64,000 nt of DNA, from assembly GCF_000686845.1 (NCBI RefSeq), contig NZ_JMLS01000002.1, forward strand, positions 372,001 through 436,000. The letters run 5' to 3'. The first letter of the stretch is position 1. Every line of letters begins with the position of its first letter. The notes below the pieces were generated by a model. It worked only from the letters and a program-made list of their open reading frames with translations. It was not told the origin of the DNA and did no database searches. A program made the translations under genes and the position numbers. This DNA comes from Paenibacillus sp. UNC451MF. Its GTDB lineage: Bacteria > Bacillota > Bacilli > Paenibacillales > NBRC-103111. Positions 20,153 through 28,986 of the stretch are shown one piece after another.

Positions 20153-20737
20153 TTAAGAGCTTGGATCTGCTGCATCGGCGGATCCCGATGATTCCGTTGA
20201 AGCTGGAGGAATCGGGGACTGCGGTTCACTTGAGGCGTCTGACACAGATGAAGCAGCCACACGGTCAAGCTGGTCCTGGTGCCTGTGGGCAATGCGGGCT
20301 GATGCCGCCGCCGCAAGTCCTGCTACCAGATCATCCAAAAATACGTGAATACCTGACGAATGATCGTTAAGCTCGCGAATAATACCAAGCTTCTCTTTAT
20401 CCAGATAGCCAAAGCTCGTTAGGCCGATCATCCCATACACATGGACGATGCCTAGAGCTAGCGTCTCGTCGACGCCGTAAAGCGATTCATCCCGTTCCAT
20501 GATGGATTGAAGCGGTTCGGGAAGCAGCTTTTTTTCCGCTAATTCATCCAAGGCGATACCGGTATATAACGTATATTGAACCTCGCGTTTTTTCAAAATA
20601 GCCAAAACGCTTTCGACGCAATCTTCTTTTTTCAATTGAGCGTTGTAGGGCAGCTGCAGCTTCAAAACAATATCGGCGATCCGATCGATCGTAACACCCC
20701 GATTTTCCAACCATTCCACAATGGGCTGATGTGACAT
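20153..20737 (-). CDS. Phosphatidylglycerophosphatase A-like protein (PgpA/YutG family)
   Basis: A 194-residue protein starting MSHQPIVEWLENRGVTIDRI at ATG 20737, behind GGAGGCG; a longer open frame to 20887 has no ribosome site. The core matches the PgpA domain, with helical segments ESLYGVDETLALGIVHVYG and the metal-binding FLDDLVAGLAAAASA. PgpA removes phosphate from phosphatidylglycerophosphate in phospholipid synthesis; Bacillus YutG-type proteins are soluble versions whose substrate is less certain. The last 35 residues are a Ser/Pro/Ala-rich low-complexity tail with no known role. It lies downstream of dnaE on the same strand, separated by a structured 220-base gap. Confidence 0.8.
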   Translation of the reverse strand: MSHQPIVEWLENRGVTIDRIADIVLKLQLPYNAQLKKEDCVESVLAILKKREVQYTLYTGIALDELAEKKLLPEPLQSIMERDESLYGVDETLALGIVHVYGMIGLTSFGYLDKEKLGIIRELNDHSSGIHVFLDDLVAGLAAAASARIAHRHQDQLDRVAASSVSDASSEPQSPIPPASTESSGSADAADPSS

Positions 20738-20770
20738 GAAACAACGCCTCCTCCATAGCCAGCTAATAAC

Positions 20771-20845
20771 CAAGGAGGGAACCCGTTCTTCTGCCCCATG
20801 TGTTAGCTTGGGACAAGCTATAAGGATAGCGAACGCGTTCCTTGG
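20771..20845. other. Long structured inverted repeat between dnaE and the pgpA-like gene
   Basis: CCAAGGA (20771 on) pairs with CCTTGG (ending 20845). Inside, GGAAC/GTTC blocks pair with GAAC/GTTCC, and an inner perfect hairpin TAGCTTG-GGA-CAAGCTA caps the structure. No T run follows, so a simple terminator is unlikely. Confidence 0.45.
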
Positions 20846-20957
20846 CGTGATTCCGGGTATATCGTCAAGACGAAACAGCCGGTTCACGCTTTTTCGTGTC
20901 TGTCGGCCAAGCCGAACAACATCCTGGGTAACTAAATGTATGCGGAGGAGATGCCGA

Positions 20958-23900
20958 TTATTTCACTTTTACCGTATCTTTACCCAGCAGCTCTTCCATG
21001 GCATGAAACAGCTTGGGAGAAGGCTTTACCTTAAACTGATCGCTCAGGCTTAGTGTTTTTTGGCTCTTTTCATAATATAGAATAACAGATAAAGGGCCTT
21101 CATGCTGAAGAAGCAGCTCTTTCAGCCGGGTTAGCACCTGCGGCTGCTCATAGTCCGCAGCTATTTTAACATACACGCGCTGGGCACGCACCATTCGATC
21201 GCCTGTACGCTGCTGCGTTAGAGAAGCTTCCTGCTCCTTAGGCCGCTTAGCGGCAGGTGCGGGTGCTGGTCCTGCTGCAGTCGCAGCACGGTTCTTGGCA
21301 GCGGTGAACGTCGCCTGCGAGCTCTTCGCAGCCGGTCGACGCATCACCTTGATCCGAAGCTCCGGATCGCTCAGCGCAAACAGCTGGTCCGCCAGCAATT
21401 TGACATCCTCGTCCCCCTGCTGCAGCTTTGCCCTGACCAGCAGCGGCTTACCCTTCTGAACCAGAGGAGCAAACTGCTTCCACGCTTCAGGGAAGAGGAC
21501 AACCTCCACCTTGGCCACACGGTCCTCCAGCTCCATAAAGGCCATAGCCTGACCTTTCTTGGTGACGATGGTCTTGCTGGAAAGCACCATGCCAGCCACA
21601 ATGACTTCACTGTGGTCAGGCATTTCCTGAAGGAAATGCAGCGGATCGTGTTCCAGCTCCCTTAGTACTCCTTCATAATCATCCAGCGGGCTGCCGGATA
21701 TGTACAATCCAAGCAGCTCCTTCTCCAGATCCAGCTGCTGCGTCATCGTGAAGGGACGAATATCCGGGTACTCCACCTCCCAGTTGACCTCTTCAACAAA
21801 GCCAAACAGATGCAGCTGCAGATCGTCGCGTTCTTTACGCCACTTGACCGCCGCGTCTATCGTCTCCTCAAGCATCGCGAGCTGCTGCGCCCGATGCCCT
21901 GGAAGCGTGTCCGTCGCTCCGCTTTGAATAAGCGACTCCAATACCCTTTTGTTGCAAACGCGCAGATCCACTCGACGGCACAGGTCGATTAAGCTGTCGT
22001 AAGCTCCGCCATCCTTGCGGCGCTCCTGCATGATCGACTCGATAGCCTGCGTGCCGACGTTTTTGACCGCAGCGAGGCCGAAACGGATAGCAGCCGTATT
22101 CGGCTCGGATTCAGCCGCTGCTGCATCCGCACCAGCATCCTGCTGCGAAGCGCCGGATGCCTTGACAGGCGTAAATACGATACCGCTCTCGTTCACGTCC
22201 GGCGGCAGTACTGGAATTCCCATGCGGCGGCATTCATCGACATATTCAGCCACCTTATTGTGACTGCCCATAACGGCCGTCAGCATCGAGGCCATAAACT
22301 GTACCGGATAATGAGCCTTCAAATAGGCCGTCTGAAAGGCCAGCACGCCATAGGCCGTAGCATGGGCGCGTGGGAAGCCGTAATCGGCGAAACGGACAAT
22401 CATGTCGTACACCTTGTTCGCTTCCGCTTCGGTGAAGCCTTGCGACTCACTGCCTCTGACGAAATGCGCCCGCTCCTCGTCCAGCACTTCCCTCTTCTTC
22501 TTGCTCACCGCTCGTCTCAGCAAGTCCGCTTCACCCAGGCTGAAGCCGGCCATCTTGGAAGCGATCTGCATGATTTGCTCCTGATACACGATAATACCGT
22601 ATGTGTCGCTCAAGATCGGCTCCAGCGTGGGATGAGGGTACTCGACCTCATGCTGACCATGCTTGTACTGGATATAGCGGGGAATAAACTCCATAGGTCC
22701 CGGTCTATACAGTGCCACCACGGAGATGATGTCCTCAAATTCAGTTGGCCGCAGATCCTTAAGCACTCTCCGCACGCCCGGAGACTCCAGCTGGAATACC
22801 CCTGTCGTATCTCCGCGGCTCAGCAGCTTGTAGGTCGCCAGGTCGTTCATCGGAACCTTGTGGAAATCAATCTCTACGCCGGTCTGCTCTTTAATCCATT
22901 GCAATGTCCGTTCAATGATGGATAACGTTCTAAGTCCGAGAAAGTCCATTTTCAACAATCCAATGGATTCCAAATGCTCCATCGAATATTGGGTAAGAGC
23001 TGTTTGCTCGTTGCCCTCCTGCAGCGGAACATACTGTGTCAACGGCTCTCGCGATATAACTACGCCCGCGGCATGCGTAGAAGCATGGCGTGGCATGCCT
23101 TCGACCCGCATCGCGAGTTGAAGCAGTTCTGCCGTTTTAGGCTGCCTGTCGGCAAGCAGCTTCAGCTCGGGGTTAGCTTCAATAGCTTCGGTAAGAGTCA
23201 TCCCAAGCTGATGGGGAATCATTTTGGCCGCCCGGTCCACTTCGTTGTAAGGAATGTTCAGAACGCGACCGACGTCTCGAACAGCCGCTTTGGCTGCCAT
23301 CGTACCGAACGTAATAATCTGTGCAACCCGGTCATTGCCGTACTTATCCACCACATAATCGATGACCTCGTCCCGCCGTACGTCACTGAAGTCAATATCG
23401 ATATCCGGCATCGTAACCCGTTCAGGGTTGAGAAACCGCTCAAACAAAAGTTGATAGCGTATCGGATCCACATCCGTTATTCTCAGCACATAAGCGACCA
23501 AGCTTCCTGCAGAGGAACCCCTGCCCGGACCAGTAACGATCCCCTTCTCATGGGCAAATCGGATAAAATCCCAAACGATCAAGAAATAATCCGAGAATCC
23601 CATCCTCTCTATAACGGATAGCTCGTAAGCAAGACGCTCCTCCACTTCACTGTGATAGCTGTTTTCATTCCATTCGGGCAGATGGGCATAGCGGGCCACA
23701 AGCCCTTCCCGACACAATTCAGCAAGATAACTCCCTGCTGTCGCATTATCAGGCAACGGCTCGAATCTCGGCAAAATCGAGCGGCCGAATTCGATCTCCA
23801 GATTGCAGCGATCCGCCACAATTCGAGTATTTTCGATCGCTTGCGGCACGTGGGGAAACAAGCGCTTCATCTCTTCATCGCTCTTCAAAAACAGCTGGGT

Positions 23901-24617
23901 TGACGGAAACTTCAATCGTTCCGGATCGTCCACAGTCTTTCCCGTACCGATGCACAACAAAATATCTTGAACCTGTGCATCCTCTTCCCTAACATAGTGC
24001 ACATCATTGGTCGCTATAAGCGGGATGCCCGTTTCTTTGCTTAACCGAAGCATGCTTTGCATAACTTTCTTTTGCTCCAGCAGCCCGTGATCCTGTATTT
24101 CAAGAAAGAAGTCATCGCCGAAGATGGTACGATACCGATTCGCTGCTTGCATCGCCTCTTCGTAGCGCTCATGAAGCAAATGCTGGGAGACCTCACTCCC
24201 AAGACACGAGCTGGTGCATATAAGCCCTTCTGAATACTGAGCCAAATGCTGTGGGTCGATTCTCGGCTTGTAATGGTACCCCTGCAGATGCCCGATCGAA
24301 CACAGCTTCATCAAATTCCGGTAGCCGGTCTCATTCTTTGCAAGCAGAATCAAATGATAGATCGGCTGCTCCTGTCTCGTTCCTTTATCTCTTATGGAGC
24401 CTGCCGTGTAATAAACCTCGCAGCCTATAATCGGCTTAATCCCGTGCTGCTTGCAAGCTTTATAAAATGGTATGGCGCCGTACATCACACCGTGATCGGT
24501 TAACGCCAACGCTTTCATGCCGAGCCGGGCTGCTTGACCGACCAGATCGTCGATGCGCGCCGCGCCGTCCAAAAGGCTGTATTCGCTGTGTACATGCAGA
24601 TGGACAAAATCACTCAC
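20958..24617 (-). CDS. dnaE: DNA polymerase III alpha subunit (DnaE type)
   Basis: Replicative polymerase used with PolC in Firmicutes for primer extension. The start is GTG 24617 (MSDFVHLHVHSEYSLLDGAA) with GGGAGG upstream; the frame opens 13 codons earlier at 24656 without support. The 1219 residues show the PHP domain (HLHVHSEYSLLDGAARIDDL, LALTDHGVMYGAI), the polymerase palm with GPGRGSSAGSLVAYVL and MPDIDIDFSD, the fingers, a helix-hairpin-helix region, and an OB domain (SEVIVAGMVLSSKTIVTKKG). An unusual Ala/Pro/Lys-rich linker (about residues 1090-1130) joins the OB fold to the C-terminal domain. It lies beside ytrH-ytrI as in Bacillus. Confidence 0.97.
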   Translation of the reverse strand: MSDFVHLHVHSEYSLLDGAARIDDLVGQAARLGMKALALTDHGVMYGAIPFYKACKQHGIKPIIGCEVYYTAGSIRDKGTRQEQPIYHLILLAKNETGYRNLMKLCSIGHLQGYHYKPRIDPQHLAQYSEGLICTSSCLGSEVSQHLLHERYEEAMQAANRYRTIFGDDFFLEIQDHGLLEQKKVMQSMLRLSKETGIPLIATNDVHYVREEDAQVQDILLCIGTGKTVDDPERLKFPSTQLFLKSDEEMKRLFPHVPQAIENTRIVADRCNLEIEFGRSILPRFEPLPDNATAGSYLAELCREGLVARYAHLPEWNENSYHSEVEERLAYELSVIERMGFSDYFLIVWDFIRFAHEKGIVTGPGRGSSAGSLVAYVLRITDVDPIRYQLLFERFLNPERVTMPDIDIDFSDVRRDEVIDYVVDKYGNDRVAQIITFGTMAAKAAVRDVGRVLNIPYNEVDRAAKMIPHQLGMTLTEAIEANPELKLLADRQPKTAELLQLAMRVEGMPRHASTHAAGVVISREPLTQYVPLQEGNEQTALTQYSMEHLESIGLLKMDFLGLRTLSIIERTLQWIKEQTGVEIDFHKVPMNDLATYKLLSRGDTTGVFQLESPGVRRVLKDLRPTEFEDIISVVALYRPGPMEFIPRYIQYKHGQHEVEYPHPTLEPILSDTYGIIVYQEQIMQIASKMAGFSLGEADLLRRAVSKKKREVLDEERAHFVRGSESQGFTEAEANKVYDMIVRFADYGFPRAHATAYGVLAFQTAYLKAHYPVQFMASMLTAVMGSHNKVAEYVDECRRMGIPVLPPDVNESGIVFTPVKASGASQQDAGADAAAAESEPNTAAIRFGLAAVKNVGTQAIESIMQERRKDGGAYDSLIDLCRRVDLRVCNKRVLESLIQSGATDTLPGHRAQQLAMLEETIDAAVKWRKERDDLQLHLFGFVEEVNWEVEYPDIRPFTMTQQLDLEKELLGLYISGSPLDDYEGVLRELEHDPLHFLQEMPDHSEVIVAGMVLSSKTIVTKKGQAMAFMELEDRVAKVEVVLFPEAWKQFAPLVQKGKPLLVRAKLQQGDEDVKLLADQLFALSDPELRIKVMRRPAAKSSQATFTAAKNRAATAAGPAPAPAAKRPKEQEASLTQQRTGDRMVRAQRVYVKIAADYEQPQVLTRLKELLLQHEGPLSVILYYEKSQKTLSLSDQFKVKPSPKLFHAMEELLGKDTVKVK

Positions 24618-24742
24618 CTGCGCCGCCTCCCTTATTCCCTGTATCGTCAACCCCATAAGGACGAGCTCAGCACTGCTGCGCCTGTTTTTGAGGGACTGGT
24701 TGCTGCTTTTTAGATAGCTTAGTAAATTTTCTCTCTATTTTA

Positions 24743-24771
24743 TCATAATGCGAACACTTGTACCATACATT
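24743..24771 (+). promoter_or_regulatory. Sigma-E-type sporulation promoter for ytrH-ytrI
   Basis: TCATAAT (24743-24749) and CATACATT (24764-24771) with a 14-bp spacer match the mother-cell sigma-E pattern, about 50 bases before ytrH. The -10 lies inside an inverted repeat ACTTGT-N12-ACAAGT (24756-24779). Bacillus ytrH/ytrI are sigma-E controlled, in agreement. Confidence 0.65.
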
Positions 24772-24822
24772 AGACAAGTAAGGCTTATTCGATTCGGATG
24801 AACGGAATGAGGAGGAATCGGA

Positions 24823-25155
24823 GTGGTTAGTTTTTTGACAAAATGTGTTCTGGATTTCTTTGTTGCCTTCGGTGTTGTTCTAGGCGGTTCGATGCTCGGA
24901 GGAATTGCCGCCGTGCTCATGATGGAGCCCCCCACGTTAAAAATGCTTCACATTTCCGAGCAAATCAAAATATGGGCGCTTGTTGCCGCTGTAGGGGGAA
25001 CGATTGATCCGATCCGGGTGATCGAAAGCAATCTGGTTGGAGGCTACATCTCTCCGGCGATCAAACAAATTTTACTGATCGTCTTTGCCTTTATTGGAGC
25101 GCAATCAGGAACATCTCTTATACAATGGATATGCAAAGGAGGCGGCTCTAATTGA
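24823..25155 (+). CDS. ytrH: Sporulation membrane protein YtrH
   Basis: A 110-residue membrane protein with a glycine-rich first helix (FFVAFGVVLGGSMLGGIAAV), a second hydrophobic segment (IWALVAAVGG) and a third near the C terminus (ILLIVFAFIGAQSGTSLI). It matches Bacillus YtrH, a sigma-E-dependent protein needed for efficient sporulation. The start is GTG at 24823; GGAGGAATCGGA lies just upstream. Its stop overlaps the TTG start of ytrI by four bases. The order dnaE|ytrH-ytrI matches Bacillus. Confidence 0.88.
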   Translation: MVSFLTKCVLDFFVAFGVVLGGSMLGGIAAVLMMEPPTLKMLHISEQIKIWALVAAVGGTIDPIRVIESNLVGGYISPAIKQILLIVFAFIGAQSGTSLIQWICKGGGSN

Positions 25156-25652
25156 GAGTGCCTCCCTTCGAACGGTATACAGGGCTGCTGCAATCTGCAG
25201 GGCTCTTCATCTCGGGCATGATTATCGGCAGCGCCATATTCTTGGGCATTTACCATCATCAGCTCAACACGGTTCTGATTCAAAACCGTGAACTGAGCGA
25301 CGAGAACGACAAGCTGCAGCAAGACAACAATACGTATAAAAAAACACGAAACCAGCAAAGCACGGTTAATCAAATTGATGTTATCGTCGAGTCGAGCCCC
25401 TTAAATCCGTTGGACAAGGTGACCGAGCAGGAGATTGAGAAGCGTGTACGCAACGACTTAAGTGTAATCAAGGGTCAAAAAATTGCCGTCATTGCGGAGT
25501 CTCCCCATGTTTATCAAAGTCTTCTCTCGAAAAAGACATACCGCGGCATTCTCGATAAGGATTATATCGTCAATACGAAGACTATGATGCTGATTCAAAA
25601 CGAACTGAAGGTATGGGTTATAGCCGAGGAATTCAAACGCACGACTATGTAG
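25152..25652 (+). CDS. ytrI: Sporulation protein YtrI
   Basis: A 166-residue protein with one membrane helix near residues 14-34 (SAGLFISGMIIGSAIFLGIY), then a coiled-coil-like segment (QNRELSDENDKLQQDNNTYK) and a small C-terminal domain. It corresponds to Bacillus YtrI, produced under sigma-E in the mother cell and needed for normal sporulation; its biochemical role is unknown. The TTG start at 25152 follows GGAGGCGGC, which lies in the end of ytrH. Confidence 0.88.
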   Translation: MRVPPFERYTGLLQSAGLFISGMIIGSAIFLGIYHHQLNTVLIQNRELSDENDKLQQDNNTYKKTRNQQSTVNQIDVIVESSPLNPLDKVTEQEIEKRVRNDLSVIKGQKIAVIAESPHVYQSLLSKKTYRGILDKDYIVNTKTMMLIQNELKVWVIAEEFKRTTM

Positions 25653-25743
25653 CGATTCTCTTCCATTTCATTGCTTTTCCACCCGAAAATCGTTAAAGTT
25701 AGTAGAGGTTTGTACGACTCGATCAAAAGGATGTGCCTTTGCA

Positions 25744-26031
25744 ATGGAAACAACTCAAATGATTTTGCCTGTATTAATCGTTATCACTCTGATTATTTCG
25801 GTGTTCTACAGCTTCCGCTCTAGAAGAAGCCAGGATCCTAAGCTTCGCGGAATTTATGCATCCCGGATGAACATCGCCATGGGTCTGATGCTCATCGTGA
25901 TCGCCATTTCACAGCTGTTCTTCTTTACCGATTCCAATACACGGCGCGTGTTCGGTATTATCTGCTTCTTGCTCGGCATGTTCAATTTATTCGCAGGACT
26001 GCGCAATCACAGCCATTTCAGCCGACAATAG
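25744..26031 (+). CDS. ytpI: YtpI-family membrane protein
   Basis: A 95-residue protein with three predicted helices: ILPVLIVITLIISVFYSF, then MNIAMGLMLIVIAISQLFFF and VFGIICFLLGMFNLFAGL. Between the first two is a charged segment, SRRSQDPKLRGIYASR, that recurs in YtpI relatives. Position beside ytoI matches Bacillus. The function is unknown. It lies 91 bases after ytrI, so it could share that transcript, and converges with ytoI. Confidence 0.82.
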   Translation: METTQMILPVLIVITLIISVFYSFRSRRSQDPKLRGIYASRMNIAMGLMLIVIAISQLFFFTDSNTRRVFGIICFLLGMFNLFAGLRNHSHFSRQ

Positions 26032-26064
26032 TCTGTCTGTGCAGGTAAGACTTACGAGCTTCTT

Positions 26065-27402
26065 TTACAGCTGATCGATAAATTGGGTGGTGAGCATCGC
26101 TTTGGCAACCAATGTCTGCGCATGGAAAATCTCCACCTCAATTTTACCGAATTTGCGGCTGACCTCGATAACCTTCGGCAATATTTGAATTTCGCTATCG
26201 ATCTGTACCGGTTTGACAAAATAGGAGGACATGTTGTCCATAACAAGATCGCCCTTTTTGACATCTTGTACCACGTGATATGCCGCTTGTATAACAAGGA
26301 TGGTAAGCACACCTTCCGACACAGTACCAAGCTGGTTTATCATCTGTGGGGTAATGACGCCGCGGAACCTCAACTGCCCTTCTTTGGTACGCTCCTCGCT
26401 AAAGCCCGACCAGATCAAATCCTCGAAGGTTTGCCCGTTTTGCGGTTGACGCTGAATATGCTGCATCGCCTTAAGTACATCTTTGCGGCTTATCACCGCG
26501 AGCGGCTTACGGTTCGCATCAACAACTGGCAGCAGGTCAATTCCTTCCCACACCATTAAATGCGCTGCTGAAGCTACTGAAGTATTCGGGCTCGCCGTCA
26601 GCGGATTACGCGTCATCAGCTTATCGATGGTCTGCTCCGATTCTGCGCCGATCAAGTCCCTAGAAGTAATCATGCCTACGACCCGGTTCCATTCATCCAC
26701 TACCGGAAATCGTCCATGGCCCGTTTGCTCATGCAGCTGCTGCCAATCCTTCAGCGTATGGTGGCCTTTCATTACGTAAACCTGCATATGAGCCGGTACG
26801 ATATCCTCTATAAGCAATATTTTTTTCTTAATCAATCTATCGTAAATCGCCCGATTGATCATCGAGGCAACCGTGAACGTATCGTAGCTGCTTGAAATAA
26901 TCGGCAGCTCCAGTTGATCCGCAAGCTTTCTCACTTCTACACTCGTTGTAAAGCCCCCTGTTATGAGTACGCCCGCCCCCTGTTCCAGTGCACACAAGTG
27001 TGCCTTGCTTCGGTTACCGACAATTAGAAGGCTTCCCGCATCGATATAGCGCATCATAGCATCCTGCTGCATCGCGCCGATAACGAATTTGTTCAACGTC
27101 TTGTGAAGTCCGGCGCTCCCCCCCAGCACCTCGCCGTCCACCATATTCACCACTTCGCCGAACGTCAGCTTGTCGATATTATCGCGCAGCTTCTTTTCTA
27201 CCCGTACCGTTCCTACCCTCTCTTTGGTGCTGACCAATCCCAAATTATCCGCTTCTTTAATAGCACGGTAAGCTGTTCCTTCGCTAACTTCCATCTTTTC
27301 TGCAATTTTGCGCACGGATATTTTGGTTCCTATTTTCAAGCTTTCAATATATTTTAAGATCTGTTCATGCTTTGTCGCCGTTTCTTGCAAAATATGATCC
27401 AT
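26065..27402 (-). CDS. ytoI: YtoI-like regulator: HTH, DRTGG, tandem CBS and hot-dog domains
   Basis: A 445-residue multidomain protein. Residues 10-60 form a winged HTH (KISVRKIAEKMEVSEGTAYR), about 75-180 a DRTGG domain (VLITGGFTTSVEVRKLADQL), about 195-310 two CBS domains (VVDEWNRVVGMITSRDLIGA; VVDANRKPLAVISRKDVLKA), and 320-440 a hot-dog fold. CBS pairs usually bind adenine nucleotides, so an energy- or nucleotide-sensing regulator is likely; the target genes are unknown. The ATG at 27402 follows GAGGTG. It converges on ytpI with 33 bases between the stops. Confidence 0.88.
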   Translation of the reverse strand: MDHILQETATKHEQILKYIESLKIGTKISVRKIAEKMEVSEGTAYRAIKEADNLGLVSTKERVGTVRVEKKLRDNIDKLTFGEVVNMVDGEVLGGSAGLHKTLNKFVIGAMQQDAMMRYIDAGSLLIVGNRSKAHLCALEQGAGVLITGGFTTSVEVRKLADQLELPIISSSYDTFTVASMINRAIYDRLIKKKILLIEDIVPAHMQVYVMKGHHTLKDWQQLHEQTGHGRFPVVDEWNRVVGMITSRDLIGAESEQTIDKLMTRNPLTASPNTSVASAAHLMVWEGIDLLPVVDANRKPLAVISRKDVLKAMQHIQRQPQNGQTFEDLIWSGFSEERTKEGQLRFRGVITPQMINQLGTVSEGVLTILVIQAAYHVVQDVKKGDLVMDNMSSYFVKPVQIDSEIQILPKVIEVSRKFGKIEVEIFHAQTLVAKAMLTTQFIDQL

Positions 27403-27551
27403 AACTGTTACACCTCATCCATACTATTCTGTACTCATCTGTACTAATTCTCATTATAAGATTTCTTTCGTCTAAAAAAAAGCCCATCTCAACAAGAACC
27501 TCGATCTAGGCAAATGCATAGGATACCGTATACTGAATGGAGGTGCCGCCC

Positions 27552-27869
27552 ATGTATAACCAGCCTGAGGTCACTCAAATGCAAACAGTATTTCAAATGG
27601 ACCCGTCGGTCGTACAAACGCTGCAAAGCACTAAAGAACATATCCATGGATTATGCAATCAGTACTTACAGAGACCCGTTCGAGTGCAAACGATTCACGG
27701 TCACACTTATGACGGTGTTATCGTGGATACCGATGGTTTCCATTTGTACCTGCAAATGATGCCAACCCATGTTCGCGGATTTTTCAACCCGTTCTTCGGA
27801 GGCGGCGGTTTCAACAATGTGATTTTGCCGCTCGTGCTGTACGAACTGCTCGTCATTTCTCTGCTTTGA
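27552..27869 (+). CDS. Small hypothetical protein with an Sm-like segment
   Basis: A 105-residue protein of unknown function. The start is ATG 27552, with GGAGGTG upstream. The centre, QYLQRPVRVQTIHGHTYDGV followed by IVDTDGFHLYLQM, reads like an Sm/LSm-type beta strand pair (a hydrophobic, Gly-centred strand followed by an Asp-rich turn). The C terminus has a glycine-rich patch (FFGGGGF) and a hydrophobic end (VILPLVLYELLVISLL) that could contact membrane. It is monocistronic, divergent from ytoI, and followed by a terminator. The fold assignment is tentative. Confidence 0.7.
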   Translation: MYNQPEVTQMQTVFQMDPSVVQTLQSTKEHIHGLCNQYLQRPVRVQTIHGHTYDGVIVDTDGFHLYLQMMPTHVRGFFNPFFGGGGFNNVILPLVLYELLVISLL

Positions 27870-27880
27870 TTTGGATCAAA

Positions 27881-27910
27881 AAAGTCCGGCCTTCACGGCC
27901 GGATTTTTTT
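27881..27910 (+). terminator. Rho-independent terminator
   Basis: TCCGGCC-TTCAC-GGCCGGA followed by seven Ts, twelve bases after the stop of the Sm-like gene. Confidence 0.9.
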
Positions 27911-28040
27911 GATTATTGCTCCTGCAAATGATAGACATCACAAACAACTGATTCTGGCTCGCTTAACAAGCAACTTCTCCGATGTACAAGCCATCTCCCC
28001 CCCAAAAAGACAGGTTAGCTTCATTATTTATAGTTTAGCA

Positions 28041-28067
28041 AAACTTAAGTTACACCTTATTAAGTTT
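28041..28067. promoter_or_regulatory. Inverted repeat over the putative SDR promoter
   Basis: AAACTTAA and TTAAGTTT are perfect 8-bp arms 11 bases apart, directly before a -10-like TATACT (28071-28076). This is a likely operator in the 270-base gap before the SDR gene. No regulator gene lies beside it. Confidence 0.45.
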
Positions 28068-28123
28068 AAATATACTTACCTCCATTACAAGAGTACAATC
28101 AAGGTAGAACGAAGACAAGAATA

Positions 28124-28161
28124 GCGATGTAGGGATATGAACAATATCGCCTTCCCATCGC
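28124..28161 (+). other. Leader hairpin just before the SDR ribosome site
   Basis: GCGATG pairs with CATCGC and an inner GATAT pairs with ATATC. It ends about ten bases before GGAGGG of the SDR gene, so it could affect mRNA stability or translation. Confidence 0.4.
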
Positions 28162-28180
28162 ATCATCTGGAGGGATTCGT

Positions 28181-28930
28181 ATGAGCACAAAAAGAGTTGC
28201 TATTATTACAGGCGGAGCCAGCGGCATTGGCCGTGAAACGTGTCTGAAGTTCGCCAGTAAGGGCGATCGCGTCGTGGTAGCCGATTATAACGATAAAGGC
28301 GGACAGGAAACCGTTGATCTAATCATCAAAGCTGGAGGCGAAGCCATCTTCGTCAAAGTCGATGTCTCCAAGCAGGAAGAAGTTGAAGCGCTGCTTGATT
28401 CAACAGAGAAGCATTATGGACGTGTCGATGTAATGTTCAACAATGCAGGAATCGGCGGCGCTGGGCCTGTACTGGAGCAAAACATGGATCTGTACCATCG
28501 TACGATCAGCATTAATCAGCACGGAGTTGCCTACGGAATTATGGCAGCAGGGAATAAAATGAAAGAGCTCGGAATTCGCGGTGTCATTATTAACACTGCT
28601 TCCGTGTTCGGCTTCTTAGCCTCGCCGGGCACATTCGCCTATCACGCTACTAAGGGCGCAGTCATTATGATGAGCAAATCGGCCGCACTAGAGCTTGCAC
28701 CTTACGGCATTCGCGTTGTAGCCGTTGCTCCAGGCGCAGTAGATACGCCGATTATTCAAGGCTTCAAGGATAGAGGAATGGTCGACAGCATGCGGGCCAA
28801 AGTTATGGGTGGAGAATTAACGAAGCCGGAAACGGTCGCTAATTCGGTCTATCTGTTATCATTGGAAGAAGCGGAAGCCATCAACGGCAGTGTTGTTATG
28901 GTAGACCAAGGCTACGCTTCATTCAAATAA
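28181..28930 (+). CDS. Short-chain dehydrogenase/reductase (SDR)
   Basis: A 249-residue classical SDR using NAD(H) or NADP(H). The cofactor loop TGGASGIGRET is at residues 10-20, followed by VVVADYND with an Asp that favours NAD. MFNNAGIGG, the catalytic Ser in INTASVFG, and YHATKGA (Tyr-x3-Lys) complete the active site; VAPGAVDTPI follows. The ATG at 28181 has GGAGGG seven bases upstream. It is a single gene with its own terminator. The substrate cannot be predicted; sugar or small alcohol dehydrogenases are the closest general type. Confidence 0.92.
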   Translation: MSTKRVAIITGGASGIGRETCLKFASKGDRVVVADYNDKGGQETVDLIIKAGGEAIFVKVDVSKQEEVEALLDSTEKHYGRVDVMFNNAGIGGAGPVLEQNMDLYHRTISINQHGVAYGIMAAGNKMKELGIRGVIINTASVFGFLASPGTFAYHATKGAVIMMSKSAALELAPYGIRVVAVAPGAVDTPIIQGFKDRGMVDSMRAKVMGGELTKPETVANSVYLLSLEEAEAINGSVVMVDQGYASFK

Positions 28931-28945
28931 GCTGCACACAGCAAG

Positions 28946-28973
28946 AAACCCGACCGGCTGCGGTCGGGTTTTT
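28946..28973 (+). terminator. Rho-independent terminator after the SDR gene
   Basis: AAACCCGACCG and CGGTCGGGTTT form an 11-bp stem with a short loop and trailing Ts. Confidence 0.9.
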
Positions 28974-28986
28974 CAACATTGGACAG

